Both the position numbers and the translations under genes were made by a program. From assembly GCA_937893815.1 (NCBI GenBank), contig CALCSH010000492.1:1-13692 (forward strand): 13,692 nucleotides of DNA, written 5' to 3'. Under the pieces are notes generated by a model. That model was not told the DNA's origin, searched no databases, and saw only the letters and a list, made by a program, of their open reading frames with translations. The stretch is from an uncultured Anaerolineae bacterium. Its GTDB lineage: Bacteria; Chloroflexota; Anaerolineae; Anaerolineales; UBA11858. Shown here piece by piece: positions 1-7,113 of the stretch; positions within the stretch are counted from its first letter, which is position 1; every line of letters starts with the position of its first letter.

Positions 1-28
1 CGAAATTGATTCTATCGCCGCAAGCAGC

Positions 29-65
29 GGGGTATTCAACCCCCTACGGAATAAATGGGGGATAC
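29..65. repeat. Two mutually exclusive hairpins
   Basis: GGGGT (29-33) can pair with ACCCC (39-43) around a 5-nt loop. Alternatively CCCCC (40-44) can pair with GGGGG (57-61), extended by GTAT (32-35) with ATAC (62-65) across a TCAA bulge. Both folds use the same C run, so only one can form at a time. There is no T-tract, so it is not a standard intrinsic terminator. Function is unknown; it may belong to the transposon end or to an upstream transcript. Confidence 0.3.
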
Positions 66-69
66 TCTA

Positions 70-85
70 GAAGCATAACTTGGCC
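70..85 (+). repeat. Putative TnsB binding site L1
   Basis: GAAGCATAACTTGGCC is one of four copies of the consensus GAAGCATAANNTGGCC that bracket the tnsAB-tnsC-tniQ genes. The similarity continues a few bases on both sides (a pyrimidine-rich CTCTA before, GCAAG after). Repeated sites at both element ends are the expected signature of TnsB-family transposase binding. No experimental or database support was available. Confidence 0.6.
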
Positions 86-99
86 GCAAGTAGATTCTG

Positions 100-115
100 G
101 AAGCATAATGTGGCC
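100..115 (+). repeat. Putative TnsB binding site L2
   Basis: GAAGCATAATGTGGCC is a second direct copy, exactly 30 bp (about three helical turns) from L1 and in the same orientation. It lies about 100 bp upstream of the TnsAB start, so transposase bound here could also repress its own promoter, as transposase binding at the tns-proximal end can do in Tn7 relatives (inference). Confidence 0.6.
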
Positions 116-166
116 AGAAGTATCAATCCCATGCCTAACAAAAGATGCTATTGAGATATAGTTTGT

Positions 167-194
167 TTGCACAATTGCCAATCAAATATAGCAT
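167..194 (+). promoter_or_regulatory. Weak candidate promoter for the transposition operon
   Basis: TTGCAC (167-172) is followed 16 bp later by TAGCAT (189-194), a modest match to -35/-10 hexamers, placed 18 bp before the start codon. The AGCATA at 190-195 also resembles the core of the L1/L2 repeat. Evidence is consensus resemblance only. Confidence 0.25.
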
Positions 195-212
195 ACTTTT
201 GGAGGCAGAATC

Positions 213-2891
213 ATGTTGAATGAAGATGATTTGTACCAGCTCTGTCAAAAGCTCAATTTATCGCAACCTGCGCAACAGGTCATTGGTGAGATTCGCTCAT
301 CACCTCCCGTGCGACGTGTACGCAGCGCTGCTGGGAATGTTAGTGTCCGCTATCCAAGCCGAAAGATGGGGGTCGTCATTCAGGCCGAAAGCCATCGAAA
401 CGAGTTGGCTGGTGTCTATGAAAAGGAATACGATCCCGAAGTATTGGAATACTATGATCAACCACCACGAATCAAACTGAACTATGTAGTGAAGAGCGGG
501 CGGAGAGTGGGAGTTTGGCACACTCCGGATTACTTCGTGATTCGAAATGACAGCATTGGATGGGAGGAATGGAAAACGGAAACAGAGTTACTGCGTCTGT
601 CAGAACAAATGCCCCATCGATATATCCAGCAAGAAAATACCTGGCGCTGCCCACCAGGCGAAAAACACGCGGCACAATTTGGATTCTTTTATCATGTACG
701 GTCATCTGCCGAGATTGACTGGGTTTTGCAGCGCAATCTGCTATTTCTTGAAGACTACCTTAGAGCAGAGAAGGAAGAACTGGATGAAAAAGATGTTTAT
801 TCAACGATGTCATTGGTCGCCGAGCACCCTGGAATAACACTTCAGGAATTACTTGGGGGGAACAACATTCCAAGCGATGTTGTCTTCACGATGATTGCCC
901 GAAAACAACTTTTTGCTGATCTACAAGCTGCGCCCTTGGCTGAACCGCAACGAGTGCGAGTTTTCCAAGATCAGGAAACCGCACAAGGTTATGCGGTGAT
1001 AACAGCATCTCCTAACAAAAACGATCCCTTCGTAACCATAGCTCTTGGTACTTCTGTCATTTGGGACGAGCGATTTTGGAATATTGTTAACCTTGGTGCT
1101 ACGCAAGTTTCTCTGTTAGCTGAAGATGGCACTTTGATTGCTCTTCCCCAAACGACCTTTGAAGACTTGATAAAAGCAGGACGGTTGACCAATCCCGCAG
1201 AAGCAAAAACTTTCGAGACATCATCTGCGGTTCACGAACTGCTTACCAGTGCGAGCCCAGCTGATTTTGAAGAAGCTAATCGGCGCTATGAAACCATTGC
1301 TCCCCGGTTGGCTGGACACCGGCTAGACAACGAAAGCACTCCCGCTCGTACAATCCGAAGATGGGTGAGTAGGTGGAAAAATGCAGAGGCCCAATATGGT
1401 TGTGGTTATGTGGGACTTTTGCCAAAGTATCAGGATCGCGGTAATCGCCAACAGAAATTGCCAAATGACTCCCTGAATATGATGGAAACCTTCATCGCTA
1501 ATGACTACGAATCGCTAAAACAAAAGACGAAAGCCGCCGTGTACGGCGCTCTGGTACGAAAATGTGAAGAACAAGGAATCGTGGCTCCCAGCTACAAAAC
1601 ATTCGCCAAGGCAGTTCAAGAACGACCTCGCATGAAACAAGTTGAAAAACGACAGGGGAAACGGGCGGCATATCAACATGAGACCTTTTACCATGAGCTG
1701 ACCTTGACGACTCCTCGGCATGGAGACCGTCCGTTTGAAATTGGGCATATAGACCATACTCTGTTGGACATCGAACTGGTATGTTCTCATACGGGACGCA
1801 ACCTGGGCAGGCCTTGGGGTACATTCTTGAGCGATGCTTTTTCCAGGCGCTTGCTGGCCGTGATTGTGGCATTCGATCCCCCCAGTTACCGCGCCTGTAT
1901 GATGGTCTTGAGAGAATGTGTGCACCGTCATGGTCGTTTACCTCAAATTATTGTGGTAGATGGAGGACGCGAATTCGAAAGCGTCTATTTCGAAACCCTT
2001 CTGGCACGATACGAATGCAGCAAGAAAACTAGACCTGGAGCTAAGCCTCGTTTTGGTTCAGTTTCCGAACGCTTATTTGGAACCACCAATACGCGTTTTA
2101 TATACAATTTGTTAGGAAATACCCAAATCACCCGCAATGTTCGCCAGGTTACTAAATCTGTATCGCCTCAAGAACAAGCCTGCTGGACACTCGGTCAGTT
2201 CTATGCGCGGTTGTGTGAGTGGGCATACGACATCTATGACACGCTCGATCATCCAGCCTTATGCCAGTCGCCACAGGATGCTTTTGCAATGGGAATAGCA
2301 CGGGGAGGGCAGCGGCCGCATCGGTTTATCCCATACGATGAAACCTTCCGCATATTGACTTTGCCGACAACTCGCAAAGGAACAGCAAAAGTAATGCCGC
2401 GTTTGGGAGTCAAAATTAATTATCTGTACTATTGGTCAGATGCTTTTCTCAACCCGGAGATTGAAAAGACCCAAGTACCCGTGCGTTTCGACCCTTTCGA
2501 TGCCGGGGTAGCCTATGCTTTTGTCAAAGGGCATTGGGCGCATTGTATTTCTGAACACTACGCCACCTTTTCGGGATGCACTGAACGGGAGATCCGTTTG
2601 GCCACAACTGAACTACGAAAGCAAAATCAGCGTCATGGGCAACAATTTACGATCACGGCCCGCAAACTGGCCGATTTTCTGAATTCTCTGGAAGCAGAAG
2701 AACTTTTGCTGGAACAACGTTTGCGGGATACCGAGGCCAGAGAGATCATCTCACCAAAAGAAAAACAAACGACTGCAGATGTGCTTTGTTTTATCCAGGA
2801 AGAAAGCCACCCGGATAGGGAAATCAACATACTCAGTGGCCACGCATCGCAAGCAGAGCAAGAAGTCTTGCACACATACGAGGATTTCTAG
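213..2891 (+). CDS. TnsA-TnsB fusion transposase (Tn7-like)
   Basis: This 892-residue protein fuses the two catalytic subunits of a Tn7-type heteromeric transposase. Residues about 50-185 form a TnsA-like endonuclease domain with E64, a conserved DQP motif at 82-84, HTPD with D106, and EEWK with K121, matching the E-D-(E/Q)xK restriction-enzyme-like active site that cuts the 5' ends. Residues about 190-250 look like the TnsA winged-helix part. Residues about 345-415 resemble a TnsB DNA-binding region. Residues about 505-630 form the DDE integrase core: D514 in GHIDHT, D583 in VVDGG and E619 in GSVSERLFG, with D-to-E spacing of 35 residues. The C-terminal tail (about 820-892) is the region that contacts TnsC in TnsB proteins. 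The length fits TnsA (273) plus TnsB (702) with modest shortening. The start is supported by GGAGG seven bases upstream. All catalytic residues are intact, so it is probably active. It is followed two bases later by the TnsC gene. Confidence 0.9.
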   Translation: MLNEDDLYQLCQKLNLSQPAQQVIGEIRSSPPVRRVRSAAGNVSVRYPSRKMGVVIQAESHRNELAGVYEKEYDPEVLEYYDQPPRIKLNYVVKSGRRVGVWHTPDYFVIRNDSIGWEEWKTETELLRLSEQMPHRYIQQENTWRCPPGEKHAAQFGFFYHVRSSAEIDWVLQRNLLFLEDYLRAEKEELDEKDVYSTMSLVAEHPGITLQELLGGNNIPSDVVFTMIARKQLFADLQAAPLAEPQRVRVFQDQETAQGYAVITASPNKNDPFVTIALGTSVIWDERFWNIVNLGATQVSLLAEDGTLIALPQTTFEDLIKAGRLTNPAEAKTFETSSAVHELLTSASPADFEEANRRYETIAPRLAGHRLDNESTPARTIRRWVSRWKNAEAQYGCGYVGLLPKYQDRGNRQQKLPNDSLNMMETFIANDYESLKQKTKAAVYGALVRKCEEQGIVAPSYKTFAKAVQERPRMKQVEKRQGKRAAYQHETFYHELTLTTPRHGDRPFEIGHIDHTLLDIELVCSHTGRNLGRPWGTFLSDAFSRRLLAVIVAFDPPSYRACMMVLRECVHRHGRLPQIIVVDGGREFESVYFETLLARYECSKKTRPGAKPRFGSVSERLFGTTNTRFIYNLLGNTQITRNVRQVTKSVSPQEQACWTLGQFYARLCEWAYDIYDTLDHPALCQSPQDAFAMGIARGGQRPHRFIPYDETFRILTLPTTRKGTAKVMPRLGVKINYLYYWSDAFLNPEIEKTQVPVRFDPFDAGVAYAFVKGHWAHCISEHYATFSGCTEREIRLATTELRKQNQRHGQQFTITARKLADFLNSLEAEELLLEQRLRDTEAREIISPKEKQTTADVLCFIQEESHPDREINILSGHASQAEQEVLHTYEDF

Positions 2892-2893
2892 AC

Positions 2894-4024
2894 ATGATGC
2901 ATCAGACTGAATTTCCTCCTGATTTGCTCACACAGCCCTCGGCTGTACGCCTGAAATACTTTGAGGGAAAAGTGATCACCCACCCACATCTCAAAGAAAC
3001 CTACCAACAACTCTGGCAAGCAATCCAGCGGCCCACAGGAGCATCCTTGATCTTCGTCTATGGCCCTACTGGGGTGGGAAAAACTACGCTCCGGTACCGG
3101 TTGGAACAACGGCTTTGGGAAGCAGGTCAATCGGTCGCTGAACAAAATCCTGGTCACATCCCAGTTGCTGGAGTGGAAGTCGCTGTGGCAGATGCTGACA
3201 GTTTTCGCTGGCGAGACTACTACAAACGTGCATTGACCGCTTTGGATGAACCTATGATCGACCACAAAACCATGCCAAAGCATATTCGACAAAAAGAAAT
3301 CGCGCCCAAATGGGAGAAAGGCTACAAAGTTACCTCGGACCTACGATGGGCGCTGGAACAGACTCTAATCCATCGGCAACCCGCTGCTTTCATTGTCGAC
3401 GAAGCCCAGCACTTCAAACGCATTACCAGCGGACGACGATTGTTAGACCAGATGGATACTATCAAATCGCTGGCAAATTTGTCGGGCATTACACATGTGC
3501 TGATCGGCACTTATGAACTGCTCAGTTTTGCTCATTTAAGCGCACAACTAGATCGACGTAGTTGTGAAATTCATTTTCCTCGCTACCACGTTGACACCAC
3601 AGAAGAAATGCTGGCTTTCAAGCGCATCTTACTGACCTTCCAGAGTCACTTGCCGCTAAAAGATGAACCAGATTTGGTTACTCAGGCCGAGTATTTTTAT
3701 GAACGTTCGGTGGGTTGCGTGGGGGTTCTAAAGGATTGGCTTACCCGTTCTCTAGCTGAAACCTTGGAAGATGGGCAAGAAACGCTTACAAAGGCAACCT
3801 TAGAACGGCAAGCGTTGCCCACTCGCAAACTCTTACGGATGGCGCGCGAAATCCGAGAAGGTGAAGAAACGTTGATTGCTGATAGCCGTGCACAATCAGA
3901 ATTGCGTTCCCTGCTAGGAATACCCGTGGAATCTACACAAAATCACAGTTCCAATTCTTCCCGAAAAGTTGGAAAACGAAACCCGGTACGCGATCTGGTA
4001 GGGAATCATGAACAAGTCACCTGA
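2894..4024 (+). CDS. TnsC/TniB-type AAA+ transposition regulator
   Basis: This 376-residue ATPase would polymerise on target DNA and link the target selector to the transposase. It has Walker A GPTGVGKT (57-64), Walker B FIVDEAQH (166-173) with catalytic D169-E170, a sensor-1-like LIGT (203-206) and an arginine pair R221-R222 in the usual TnsC/TniB position. The C-terminal helical part (about 260-330) contains the GVLKDW-type lid typical of this family. The gene starts two bases after the TnsAB stop; AGGA at 2881-2884 can serve as the ribosome site. A second ATG at 2897 is an equally possible start. Its end overlaps tniQ by 17 bases, indicating one translationally coupled operon. No truncation is seen. 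Confidence 0.88.
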   Translation: MMHQTEFPPDLLTQPSAVRLKYFEGKVITHPHLKETYQQLWQAIQRPTGASLIFVYGPTGVGKTTLRYRLEQRLWEAGQSVAEQNPGHIPVAGVEVAVADADSFRWRDYYKRALTALDEPMIDHKTMPKHIRQKEIAPKWEKGYKVTSDLRWALEQTLIHRQPAAFIVDEAQHFKRITSGRRLLDQMDTIKSLANLSGITHVLIGTYELLSFAHLSAQLDRRSCEIHFPRYHVDTTEEMLAFKRILLTFQSHLPLKDEPDLVTQAEYFYERSVGCVGVLKDWLTRSLAETLEDGQETLTKATLERQALPTRKLLRMAREIREGEETLIADSRAQSELRSLLGIPVESTQNHSSNSSRKVGKRNPVRDLVGNHEQVT

Positions 4025-5411
4025 GCACCTTGCTCCCTATGAAACCTGGAACCTGACGCTCATTACACAACCATCGCGTAGCAGACTTTGTGCTCTTGAA
4101 CCACTTGGATTGGGCACCCCCTATGTGGAGAGCCTAACAAGTTATTTGACCCGTTTGGCAAAAGCCCACAGTGTCTCTCTCCGCACTTTGGCGATTCAAG
4201 AGTTATTACCTCTGTTGAATCGCAAGTATTTGTCCAATCCACTGGGCAATAGCCTAGGCTCTTTTTGGAAAGACGCAGCGCGCGCCCTCAACGGAACCGG
4301 TACCCTGGCCTGTGATTGGGCACATGTTCTGGAATCTTTGACCCTTCGTTCAGATCTTCGGTTTCTAACTTTGCTGCCTTGGGCTGCTGTACTAACCTCA
4401 CAAAGACTACTGAAATCCACCCGGGCCTGGTGTCCCGAGTGTTTCATGGAGTGGCGAGAGGCTGGTCACCCCATTTACGAGCCTTTACTCTGGAGTATGC
4501 GCGTTGTTTCCATGTGTCTTCGTCATCAACGGCCTTTGCTCGATCAGTGCCCCCATCCCGATTGTCATGCAAAACTACCCGTGTTAGCTCCTCATATCCA
4601 GCCCGGATATTGTTCCATATGTTCGAAATGGCTTGGTGTCACATCGGACCATCCCAACGTCCTGCAAGCTACGGAACAATGGCTTTGGCAGATTTGGGTG
4701 ACGGAAATGGTTGGGGAATTGGTTATGCAAAATATGGAACCTACGATTGTGCCTCATCTAGGAAATATCCCAGGGTTGGTCAGCGCACTTCGATGGCAAA
4801 CAGCTAATGGCAGTTTGCATAGATTGGCCCAGAAACTCCAACTTTCGCGCCGCACTTTGAGGGCCTGGATTCTGGGAGAGCAAGTGCCACAAACAGAAAC
4901 TCTTTTGCGCTTGTGCTATTGTTGTGGTGTTTCTCTTTTTGACTTGCTCACTTTGCAATCCGGAAAACTTGATTTGGGCAAGCTAACATTCCACACTCTG
5001 CCAAACATCCCCAACCCAAACCGAAACCGAAGAAACCCTATTCCCTTGGATTTGGTTCGGATTCGGAAAAGCTTAGAGGCTGTGTTGACCTGCGAAGAAT
5101 TACCACCCCCGTCCATGCGTACTGTTTCAAAGCGCCTGAATTATTCCCCCAGAAAATTGCGCGAACACTTCCCTGAATTATGCCGTGCGATTTCCAACCG
5201 CCGCAAAGATTATCTCCATTCTCGACGCATACAGAGAATTGAGCAGCAGAAAACACAAGTTCGCCAGGCAACCATTGAAATTCACTCTCAAGGCTTATAC
5301 CCAAGCTCACATAGAGTTGGTTTACTCTTGAGTGAACCAGCCATTATGCGCAGTCCGGTTATGTTGAAATTTTGGCGTGAAATCCTCGAAGAATTGGAAC
5401 TGGTGGATTAG
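4008..5411 (+). CDS. TniQ/TnsD-family target-selection protein
   Basis: This 467-residue protein would recruit TnsC to the insertion site. The TniQ domain spans roughly residues 28-210: an N-terminal ESLTSYLTRLA motif (41-51) followed by cysteine/histidine zinc-binding pairs at C142/C145, C170/H173, C181/C186 and C202/C205. Residues about 265-315 look like a Cro/XRE-type helix-turn-helix (LAQKLQLSRRTLRAWILG). Residues about 368-410 look like a second helix-turn-helix (RTVSKRLNYSPRKLREHF). The last 50 residues carry the GLYPSSHRV-type segment common in TnsD-like C-termini. This size and the extra DNA-binding regions are more like TnsD (site-specific recognition) than the short TniQ of type V-K CRISPR transposons. 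Its ATG overlaps the end of tnsC; GTAGGGA upstream is the likely ribosome site. Which DNA site it recognises cannot be read from the window. Confidence 0.85.
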   Translation: MNKSPEHLAPYETWNLTLITQPSRSRLCALEPLGLGTPYVESLTSYLTRLAKAHSVSLRTLAIQELLPLLNRKYLSNPLGNSLGSFWKDAARALNGTGTLACDWAHVLESLTLRSDLRFLTLLPWAAVLTSQRLLKSTRAWCPECFMEWREAGHPIYEPLLWSMRVVSMCLRHQRPLLDQCPHPDCHAKLPVLAPHIQPGYCSICSKWLGVTSDHPNVLQATEQWLWQIWVTEMVGELVMQNMEPTIVPHLGNIPGLVSALRWQTANGSLHRLAQKLQLSRRTLRAWILGEQVPQTETLLRLCYCCGVSLFDLLTLQSGKLDLGKLTFHTLPNIPNPNRNRRNPIPLDLVRIRKSLEAVLTCEELPPPSMRTVSKRLNYSPRKLREHFPELCRAISNRRKDYLHSRRIQRIEQQKTQVRQATIEIHSQGLYPSSHRVGLLLSEPAIMRSPVMLKFWREILEELELVD

Positions 5412-5438
5412 CCTACATCTTGCCATCTTCACCCTTTG

Positions 5439-5454
5439 GAAGCATAAAGTGGCC
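5439..5454 (+). repeat. Putative TnsB binding site R1
   Basis: GAAGCATAAAGTGGCC is a full match to the repeat at 70-85 and 100-115, in the same orientation, 28 bp after the tniQ stop. Together with the inverted copy at 5460-5475 it suggests that the distal transposon end starts here. Confidence 0.6.
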
Positions 5455-5471
5455 AAAACGGCCACTTTATG
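5443..5471. repeat. 12-bp perfect inverted repeat after tniQ
   Basis: CATAAAGTGGCC (5443-5454), a five-base loop AAAAC, and GGCCACTTTATG (5460-5471) form a perfect palindrome made of two facing copies of the TnsB-site core. The hairpin could also reduce read-through from tniQ toward rpoN, although it is not followed by a T-tract. Confidence 0.65.
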
Positions 5472-5475
5472 GGTT
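5460..5475 (-). repeat. Putative TnsB binding site R2 (inverted)
   Basis: Read on the minus strand this is AACCCATAAAGTGGCC, matching the repeat core CATAANNTGGCC. Its orientation is opposite to L1 and L2, as expected for the site facing inward from the other element end. A TGT lies just outside it on the minus strand (5483-5481). Confidence 0.5.
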
Positions 5476-5508
5476 AAGTTACATTTATGAACATAGGAGT
5501 TTAAAAAA

Positions 5509-5543
5509 CTCTTCCCAGAGTGAGGGGGGCACCCTGAGAAGAG
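5509..5543. repeat. Imperfect hairpin upstream of the rpoN promoter
   Basis: CTCTTC (5509-5514) pairs with GAAGAG (5538-5543), and CAGAGTG (5516-5522) pairs with CACCCTG (5530-5536) with one mismatch, around a 7-nt G-rich loop. The stem is about 14 bp with two mismatches. It may be a terminator relic of the pre-insertion upstream gene or an activator-binding dyad; the distance to the promoter (about 90 bp) would suit an upstream activating site. Confidence 0.3.
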
Positions 5544-5628
5544 CAGATGTATTATTGCATCTTTATTGAAAAAAATCAAGGGGTATTTGAAAATTGCTGA
5601 TGTTCTCCAGATTGTCTATATATTCATT

Positions 5629-5644
5629 TGGCACGCTTCTTGCA
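5629..5644 (+). promoter_or_regulatory. Sigma-54 (-24/-12) promoter of rpoN operon
   Basis: TGGCACGCTTCTTGCA matches the sigma-54 consensus TGGCAC-N5-TTGCA exactly. The invariant GG (5630-5631) and GC (5642-5643) are separated by the required 10 bases. Transcription would start near 5655, giving a leader of about 36 nt before the rpoN ATG at 5691, with AGGGAG at 5678-5683. Because the first gene encodes sigma-54 itself, this implies autoregulation. Confidence 0.88.
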
Positions 5645-5690
5645 ACTGTGAACAATTATCGTTATACTATCCATCACAGGGAGTTGCCGT

Positions 5691-7112
5691 ATGTATCCAA
5701 TTCATTTGCAGCAGATTCGCCCCCAAACAACCGCCCACCTCGCACAAACGATGACCTTGTTGAGCATGACATCAAACGAGTTGCGCCAGAGCATCGAAGC
5801 GGAACTGGCGAACAACCCGGCACTCGAACTCTTAGAGGTGAAGCGTTGTCGCACTTGTGGGCGCAGTCTCATGGAAAATGGGCCGTGCCCTGTCTGTAGT
5901 CGACCCCATGACCCCAATCAGGCAGAGCCTATCGTATTCACTTCCACCCAGCAAGATTATTTCTCCAGTGTGAGCAACGGTTCACAGCACATCATTCCGG
6001 TGGATGAATTACCAGAGGATAATGTTGCTCCGAGCATTGACCTGCCAGGTTTTGTTTTGCAGCAAATTGCCCCAGAACTCGAACTGGAAGATCGCCCCAT
6101 CGCGGCACATATTCTCACCAGCCTCGATGATGACGGCTTGCTGCAAATTCAGCTTTTCGAGATCAGCCGTTATCTTCACGTTTCTATGGAACGCGTCAAC
6201 CACGTGCTGGACTTAATTCGCCGTTCGGAACCGATTGGCGTTGGTTCGTCATCGCCACAAGAAGCGCTGATGATTCAACTGGATATACTGGCCAAGACGC
6301 AATATGTGCCCCCCCTGGCAGAACGCGCCATCCGAGAAGGGATGAACTTACTCAGTCGTCATCACTATAGCAAACTTGGTGAATTATTGGGCATCACACC
6401 CCAGGAGGCAGAAATCATTGCCCAATTTATCAGCAGCAACTTGAACCCATATCCAGGGCGCGCCCATTGGGGCAGCGTTCGCCAGGGGAGTGAGTCGAAT
6501 CCCCATACCTATCACCATCCTGATATTCTCATCAGCACACTCCATCAACAGGCTAATAGCCCATTAGTGGTTGAAATTCTCTCCCCCATACGCGGGTCGT
6601 TACAAATAAATGCGCTCTTCCGCAAAGCGCTGAAAAATGCTCCCGAAGAAAAAACCGAAAAATGGCAGCAAGATTTAGAAAAAGCGAATTTGTTAATCAA
6701 ATGCCTGCGGCAACGAGGCAATACGATGCGCCAATTAATGACGATTTTAACGCAAGAACAACGCAATTTTATTTTGCAAGGCGATAAGTTTATGCGGCCC
6801 TTGACGCGGGCGAGTTTGGCGATTCAGCTCGATGTACATGAATCGACAATTTCCCGCGCGGTATCGGGAAAGACCGCTCGTCTCCCCAACGGGCGTATGA
6901 TCCCTTTGAGTAAGTTTTTTGACCGCAGTTTATCCGTTCGCACGTTGATTCGAGAAATTGTCAAACACGAAGTCTCACCGCTGACTGACTCACAAATTAC
7001 GCGCATGCTTCATAAAGAGGGGCACCAAGTGGCGCGGCGGACAGTGGCAAAATATCGCTCCATGGAGGGGATACTCCCTGCTCAAACCCGCCATAAACTC
7101 CCCAGCCCATAA
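5691..7112 (+). CDS. rpoN: RNA polymerase sigma-54 factor with zinc-ribbon insertion
   Basis: This 473-residue protein is a complete sigma-54, which directs RNA polymerase to -24/-12 promoters and needs an ATP-driven activator for open-complex formation. Region I is residues about 5-50 (LQQ...LAQTMTLLSMTSNELRQSIEAELANNPALE spread over that span). The core-binding region is about 110-330. A helix-turn-helix lies near 371-394. The RpoN box ARRTVAKYR is at 448-456, the diagnostic element that reads the -24 region. Unusually, directly after region I there is a four-cysteine knuckle: C53-x2-C56, nine residues, C66-x2-C69 (bases 5847-5897), which looks like a zinc ribbon and is absent from E. coli RpoN. 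The start is supported by AGGGAG seven bases upstream. The kinase gene begins one base after its stop. Confidence 0.95.
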   Translation: MYPIHLQQIRPQTTAHLAQTMTLLSMTSNELRQSIEAELANNPALELLEVKRCRTCGRSLMENGPCPVCSRPHDPNQAEPIVFTSTQQDYFSSVSNGSQHIIPVDELPEDNVAPSIDLPGFVLQQIAPELELEDRPIAAHILTSLDDDGLLQIQLFEISRYLHVSMERVNHVLDLIRRSEPIGVGSSSPQEALMIQLDILAKTQYVPPLAERAIREGMNLLSRHHYSKLGELLGITPQEAEIIAQFISSNLNPYPGRAHWGSVRQGSESNPHTYHHPDILISTLHQQANSPLVVEILSPIRGSLQINALFRKALKNAPEEKTEKWQQDLEKANLLIKCLRQRGNTMRQLMTILTQEQRNFILQGDKFMRPLTRASLAIQLDVHESTISRAVSGKTARLPNGRMIPLSKFFDRSLSVRTLIREIVKHEVSPLTDSQITRMLHKEGHQVARRTVAKYRSMEGILPAQTRHKLPSP

Positions 7113-7113
7113 T

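Larger units (their letters stand above)
1..212. other. Gene-free region upstream of the TnsAB gene
   Basis: I see no coding region here. The stretch contains a C/G-run segment able to fold in two exclusive ways (29-65), two direct copies of the putative transposase-binding repeat (70-85 and 100-115), a weak promoter-like sequence and the ribosome binding site GGAGG at 201-205. There is no TGT trinucleotide in the first 69 bases. If the element ends in the usual Tn7-type TGT, its terminus must therefore lie left of the window, or the end is decayed. Confidence 0.6.
5412..5690. other. Intergenic region between transposon and rpoN operon
   Basis: This 279-base stretch has no credible gene. In order it holds the R1/R2 inverted repeat, a candidate transposon terminus (5481-5483), an imperfect hairpin (5509-5543), a small weak hairpin (about 5544-5562), an AT-rich tract, the sigma-54 promoter (5629-5644) and the rpoN leader with ribosome site AGGGAG (5678-5683). 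Confidence 0.6.

Noticed and set aside
32..65. Single CRISPR repeat-like palindrome
   Set aside because: It starts with GTAT and ends with ATAC and has C/G runs, but there is only one copy and no spacer periodicity.
1515..1931. Minus-strand open frames inside the TnsAB gene
   Set aside because: They lie opposite the conserved DDE domain coding sequence and show no independent coding evidence.
1..5500. CRISPR-associated transposon
   Set aside because: TnsAB, TnsC and TniQ invite this idea, but no cas gene, direct-repeat array or guide-like sequence is visible, and the large TniQ with extra HTH regions fits protein-based targeting better. Sequence left of the window could change this.
5544..5562. 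Small hairpin AGATG...CATCT as intrinsic terminator
   Set aside because: The stem is only about 5-7 weak pairs with a poor T-tract, so it is not convincing as a terminator.
5594..5899. Plus-strand open frame of 101 codons over the rpoN start
   Set aside because: It would begin upstream of the sigma-54 promoter and run out of frame through the conserved rpoN region I. It has no recognisable features.
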